The translations under genes and the position numbers were made by a program. The notes under the pieces are model-generated. The model saw nothing but the letters and a program-made list of their open reading frames with translations. It made no database searches and had not been told where the DNA came from. A stretch of 22,078 bases of DNA from Apostichopus leukothele. Its lineage: Eukaryota > Echinodermata > Holothuroidea > Aspidochirotida > Stichopodidae. Of this stretch, positions 21,901 through 22,078 are shown one piece after another (the stretch's first letter is position 1; the number at the start of each line of letters is the position of its first letter). Where the stretch lies: contig JAAAKB020087862.1 in assembly GCA_010014835.2 (NCBI GenBank), positions 1 to 22,078 on the forward strand, given 5' to 3'.

Positions 21901-21940
21901 AACAACAAGAGCTGTGTTAACCTGCAGAGTCTCTTTCCAG
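9844..21940 (+). CDS. BBS9: BBS9 (PTHB1), BBSome subunit, 5' two-thirds of the gene
   Basis: Fourteen coding exons join without a phase conflict into about 558 codons: 9844-9955, 10386-10533, 11219-11283, 12092-12205, 13589-13842, 14554-14641, 15205-15300, 15881-16010, 16686-16867, 17907-17983, 20187-20243, 20571-20673, 20987-21094, 21800-21940. The start MSLFKARDWW matches vertebrate BBS9 almost exactly. Other close matches are FEQESFAFTRFLPNFLLPGP, TDSFITVSS, QVESYKYQVLA, GHLACSYLGTDPSL, SREINYDEQDEEMK and PRVIQCNIKLPLKL. BBS9 is a core subunit of the BBSome, the coat that moves membrane proteins through cilia with Arf-like GTPase ARL6. Residues 1 to about 400 form the N-terminal beta-propeller; the later part begins the GAE and C-terminal regions. 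The human protein is 887 residues, so about a third lies beyond the right edge. The coding sequence is intact. Introns are 100% GT..AG as modelled. Confidence 0.97.
10386..10533 (+). CDS. BBS9: BBS9 coding exon 2
   Basis: Acceptor aacag, donor TC|gtaagt. Encodes DKVIVGSYQGILRIY and ends LQVEAGKFVS, matching the vertebrate first propeller blade region. Confidence 0.95.
11219..11283 (+). CDS. BBS9: BBS9 coding exon 3
   Basis: Acceptor tctttcag; encodes VSEALHLAVLHPRKLAVYSIS. The donor is A|gtaagtaatg. An adjacent GT three bases earlier is less consensus and would break the frame. Confidence 0.93.
11394..11459 (+). repeat. 18-bp tandem repeat in BBS9 intron 3
   Basis: Three copies of a tgagacatcttacttttc-like unit at 11394, 11412 and 11430 plus a partial fourth, with a few substitutions. 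Confidence 0.85.
12092..12205 (+). CDS. BBS9: BBS9 coding exon 4
   Basis: Acceptor attgcctgcag, donor AAAG|gtaggt. Encodes SASVEHGVQYQMKMVYEHHL and ends MGPFGSVK, matching the vertebrate VEHGNQCQMKLMYEH region. Confidence 0.95.
12844..13045 (+). repeat. 50-bp minisatellite in BBS9 intron 4
   Basis: Four copies start at 12844, 12894, 12946 and 12996 (units of 50, 52 and 50 bp). The unit begins gagactgacctgctgaatg; the last copy is the most diverged. It does not overlap an exon. Confidence 0.9.
13589..13842 (+). CDS. BBS9: BBS9 coding exon 5
   Basis: Acceptor ctcttttctag, donor ACA|gtatgt. The longest exon here; encodes GKDFLCVQSLDGTVSFFEQE through VAVGKKIT, the best-conserved part of the propeller. 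Confidence 0.97.
13868..14326 (+). repeat. Degenerate GATATC-rich repeat in BBS9 intron 5
   Basis: GATATC occurs eight times in about 460 bp (13868, 13890, 13923, 14085, 14222, 14245, 14293, 14321), mostly as cagtgatatcatc or gagatatc. This looks like an old, diverged tandem array. Confidence 0.6.
14554..14641 (+). CDS. BBS9: BBS9 coding exon 6
   Basis: Acceptor ctttatag, donor TTAG|gtgagt. Encodes VDWMYNLGEPVLDVTVAP and ends INGSPVILVLG. The last 34 nt and the donor are the first unit of a tandem repeat. Confidence 0.95.
14608..14942 (+). repeat. Tandem triplication of the exon 6 / intron 6 junction of BBS9
   Basis: Three units start at 14608, 14721 and 14832 (113, 111 and 111 bp). Each holds the end of exon 6 (INGSPVILVLG), an intact GTGAGT donor and about 70 bp of intron. 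Copies 2 and 3 lie in the intron and stay open in the exon frame. Reading on from the first donor meets a TGA near 14709, so the first donor must be the one used. Confidence 0.93.
15205..15300 (+). CDS. BBS9: BBS9 coding exon 7
   Basis: Acceptor gtttttcag, donor TCAG|gtaaat. Encodes ERSVYCLKDNGTLKFMKKLE and ends CFYPNAS, matching the vertebrate GERNFFCLKDNGQIRFMKKL region. Confidence 0.96.
15408..15440 (+). repeat. G-rich tract in BBS9 intron 7
   Basis: A 33-nt purine stretch on the plus strand with G runs of five, six, three, five and seven, split by single A, T or C bases. It could form a G-quadruplex on the coding strand and so in the nascent RNA. A second G run lies at about 15786-15798. 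Confidence 0.6.
15881..16010 (+). CDS. BBS9: BBS9 coding exon 8
   Basis: Acceptor tcttaatcag, donor TTTCA|gtaagt. Encodes VSEDQLLYLVGTQTGQIMVY through LKWAAKLQYSPIALRVGQF. Its last 41 nt form the first unit of a tandem repeat that runs into the intron. Confidence 0.95.
15970..16309 (+). repeat. 58-bp tandem array of the exon 8 5' splice site of BBS9
   Basis: Six units start exactly 58 bp apart at 15970, 16028, 16086, 16144, 16202 and 16260. Each has the last 41 nt of exon 8, the donor CA|gtaagtt and some intron. Five intact decoy donors therefore follow the real one. Any decoy would add TAA directly after CAG, truncating the protein. The six units differ by only a few bases. Confidence 0.95.
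16686..16867 (+). CDS. BBS9: BBS9 coding exon 9
   Basis: Acceptor cttatcacag, donor GCAG|gtaaga. Encodes DLKGVITSLDADGHLACSYL through SREINYDEQDEEMKKLQQTI, matching the end of the vertebrate propeller. Confidence 0.97.
16868..17906 (+). other. BBS9 intron 9
   Basis: About 1 kb of AT-rich intron with no gene, strong repeat or mobile element that I can see. A short direct repeat (gtaacagaagaaa) occurs twice near 17661 and 17711. Confidence 0.5.
17907..17983 (+). CDS. BBS9: BBS9 coding exon 10
   Basis: Acceptor ttctgccatag, donor TCA|gtaagt. Encodes ILPKTGTHDELIIKAHVPSN plus LDKNS; aligns with vertebrate VSVVVSPNFDS. Less conserved than its neighbours but in phase on both sides. Confidence 0.85.
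18779..18802 (+). other. BBS9: Possible 24-nt microexon of BBS9
   Basis: gccatctag|GAACATTCACAAGTGGAGGAGAAG... is followed by gtattt, with phase 0 on both sides, so it would add EHSQVEEK between exons 10 and 11. Against it: the protein already matches vertebrate spacing without it, and the acceptor's pyrimidine tract is weak. Confidence 0.15.
18930..19366 (+). repeat. TATAATACAA-type microsatellite in BBS9 intron 10
   Basis: More than 400 bp of imperfect acaatataat / acaatacaat repeats. It gives long but meaningless tyrosine- and isoleucine-rich frames on the minus strand. It sits between the most distant pair of exons in the window. Confidence 0.9.
20187..20243 (+). CDS. BBS9: BBS9 coding exon 11
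   Basis: Acceptor ctctctgttag, donor AAG|gtaaat. Nineteen codons, ISPEDGVKDEVPIPSLTVK, aligning with vertebrate DLVPSVTVKV. Confidence 0.85.
20571..20673 (+). CDS. BBS9: BBS9 coding exon 12
   Basis: Acceptor ttcttggtag, donor GTAG|gtaagt. Encodes ISLSSRSGLQNVRLLIFSPF and ends FTIPYVG, part of the GAE-like beta-sandwich. Confidence 0.88.
20987..21094 (+). CDS. BBS9: BBS9 coding exon 13
   Basis: Acceptor tattcttcag, donor TCAG|gtaggg. Encodes DDSNPSEVLVSFFMRGNSLP through ATATYYLPS; vertebrate counterpart FSVYLKRSYTPSELEGNAVV. Confidence 0.92.
21228..21446 (+). repeat. TTCTGATTG-type minisatellite in BBS9 intron 13
   Basis: About 220 bp of variable units such as gttctgatttgttctgattg and tgtgttctaattg. 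Imperfect and probably length-variable. Confidence 0.85.
21800..21940 (+). CDS. BBS9: BBS9 coding exon 14 (last in window)
   Basis: Acceptor ccttccccag, donor CCAG|gtaagg. Encodes SPRVIQCNIKLPLKLVCKPV through NLQSLFPG, very close to vertebrate PRVIQCKFRLPLKLICLP ... LLSLFPG. The gene continues beyond the right edge. Confidence 0.96.
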
Positions 21941-21958
21941 GTAAGGTTTCTGTAATAT

Positions 21959-22028
21959 ATACATTAGTGAGGGAAAGTAGTTAATACATTAGTTAAGGGA
22001 AAGTAGTTAATACATTAGTTAAGGGAAG
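21959..22028 (+). repeat. 26-bp tandem repeat in BBS9 intron 14
   Basis: Two full units and a partial third of atacattagttaagggaaag plus tagtta, at 21959, 21984 and 22010. Confidence 0.85.
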
Positions 22029-22078
22029 GAGAGGCAGATGGGATGGGTAAGGCCTGATGAGAAGGGGTTCAGAGGGCT

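Noticed and set aside
1-22078. CRISPR arrays, tRNA or rRNA genes, bacterial operons
   Set aside because: None was seen. The tandem repeats here have no unique spacers of constant size, no cloverleaf-like tRNA was found by eye, and the gene structure is that of an animal nuclear genome.

Overview
The window looks like nuclear DNA of an animal, probably a marine invertebrate deuterostome. It is AT-rich, has short exons split by GT..AG introns, and carries a BBS9 (PTHB1) gene whose exons align well with the vertebrate protein. An echinoderm is my best guess. That rests on general feel and the frequent TAGGCTA/TAGCCTA motif, so it is weak.

Layout. (1) 735-998 (+): the last two exons of an unidentified gene (gene A), with stop codon and poly(A) signals, running toward the right. 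(2) 1544-9240 (-): a small unidentified gene (gene B). Its coding part is two exons, 9240-9168 and 1719-1544, predicting an 82-residue protein. (3) 2078-9027: an approximately 6.95 kb DNA transposon of the pogo branch of Tc1/mariner, sitting inside the single intron of gene B and in the same sense. It has 24-bp perfect terminal inverted repeats, TA duplications, and inner copies of the terminal motif. It encodes an apparently intact DD35D transposase with a C-terminal PHD finger. A second coding exon encodes a HIRAN-like domain and can be reached only by splicing. A 284-bp hAT-type non-autonomous element with a perfect 8-bp target duplication is nested inside it. (4) 9241-9843: a compact divergent intergenic region between gene B and BBS9. 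(5) 9844-21940 (+): the first 14 coding exons of BBS9, about 558 codons, continuing past the right edge.

The most unusual feature is the transposon. A short first coding exon (ATG AG) splices to the transposase exon. Inside that exon, 53 nt in, is a consensus GTAAGT donor in exactly the phase that fits the acceptor of the HIRAN-like exon. One precursor would then give two proteins sharing a 19-residue basic leader: a 641-residue transposase and a 185-residue accessory protein. This recalls the two-product logic of plant En/Spm, but I do not know it as described for a pogo element.

BBS9 itself carries two striking minisatellites. The 3' ends of exons 6 and 8, with their 5' splice sites, have been tandemly copied (3 and 6 copies) into the following introns, giving arrays of decoy donors. 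Other introns hold an 18-bp repeat, a 50-bp repeat, a GATATC-rich degenerate array, a long TATAATACAA-type microsatellite and TTCTGATTG-type repeats.
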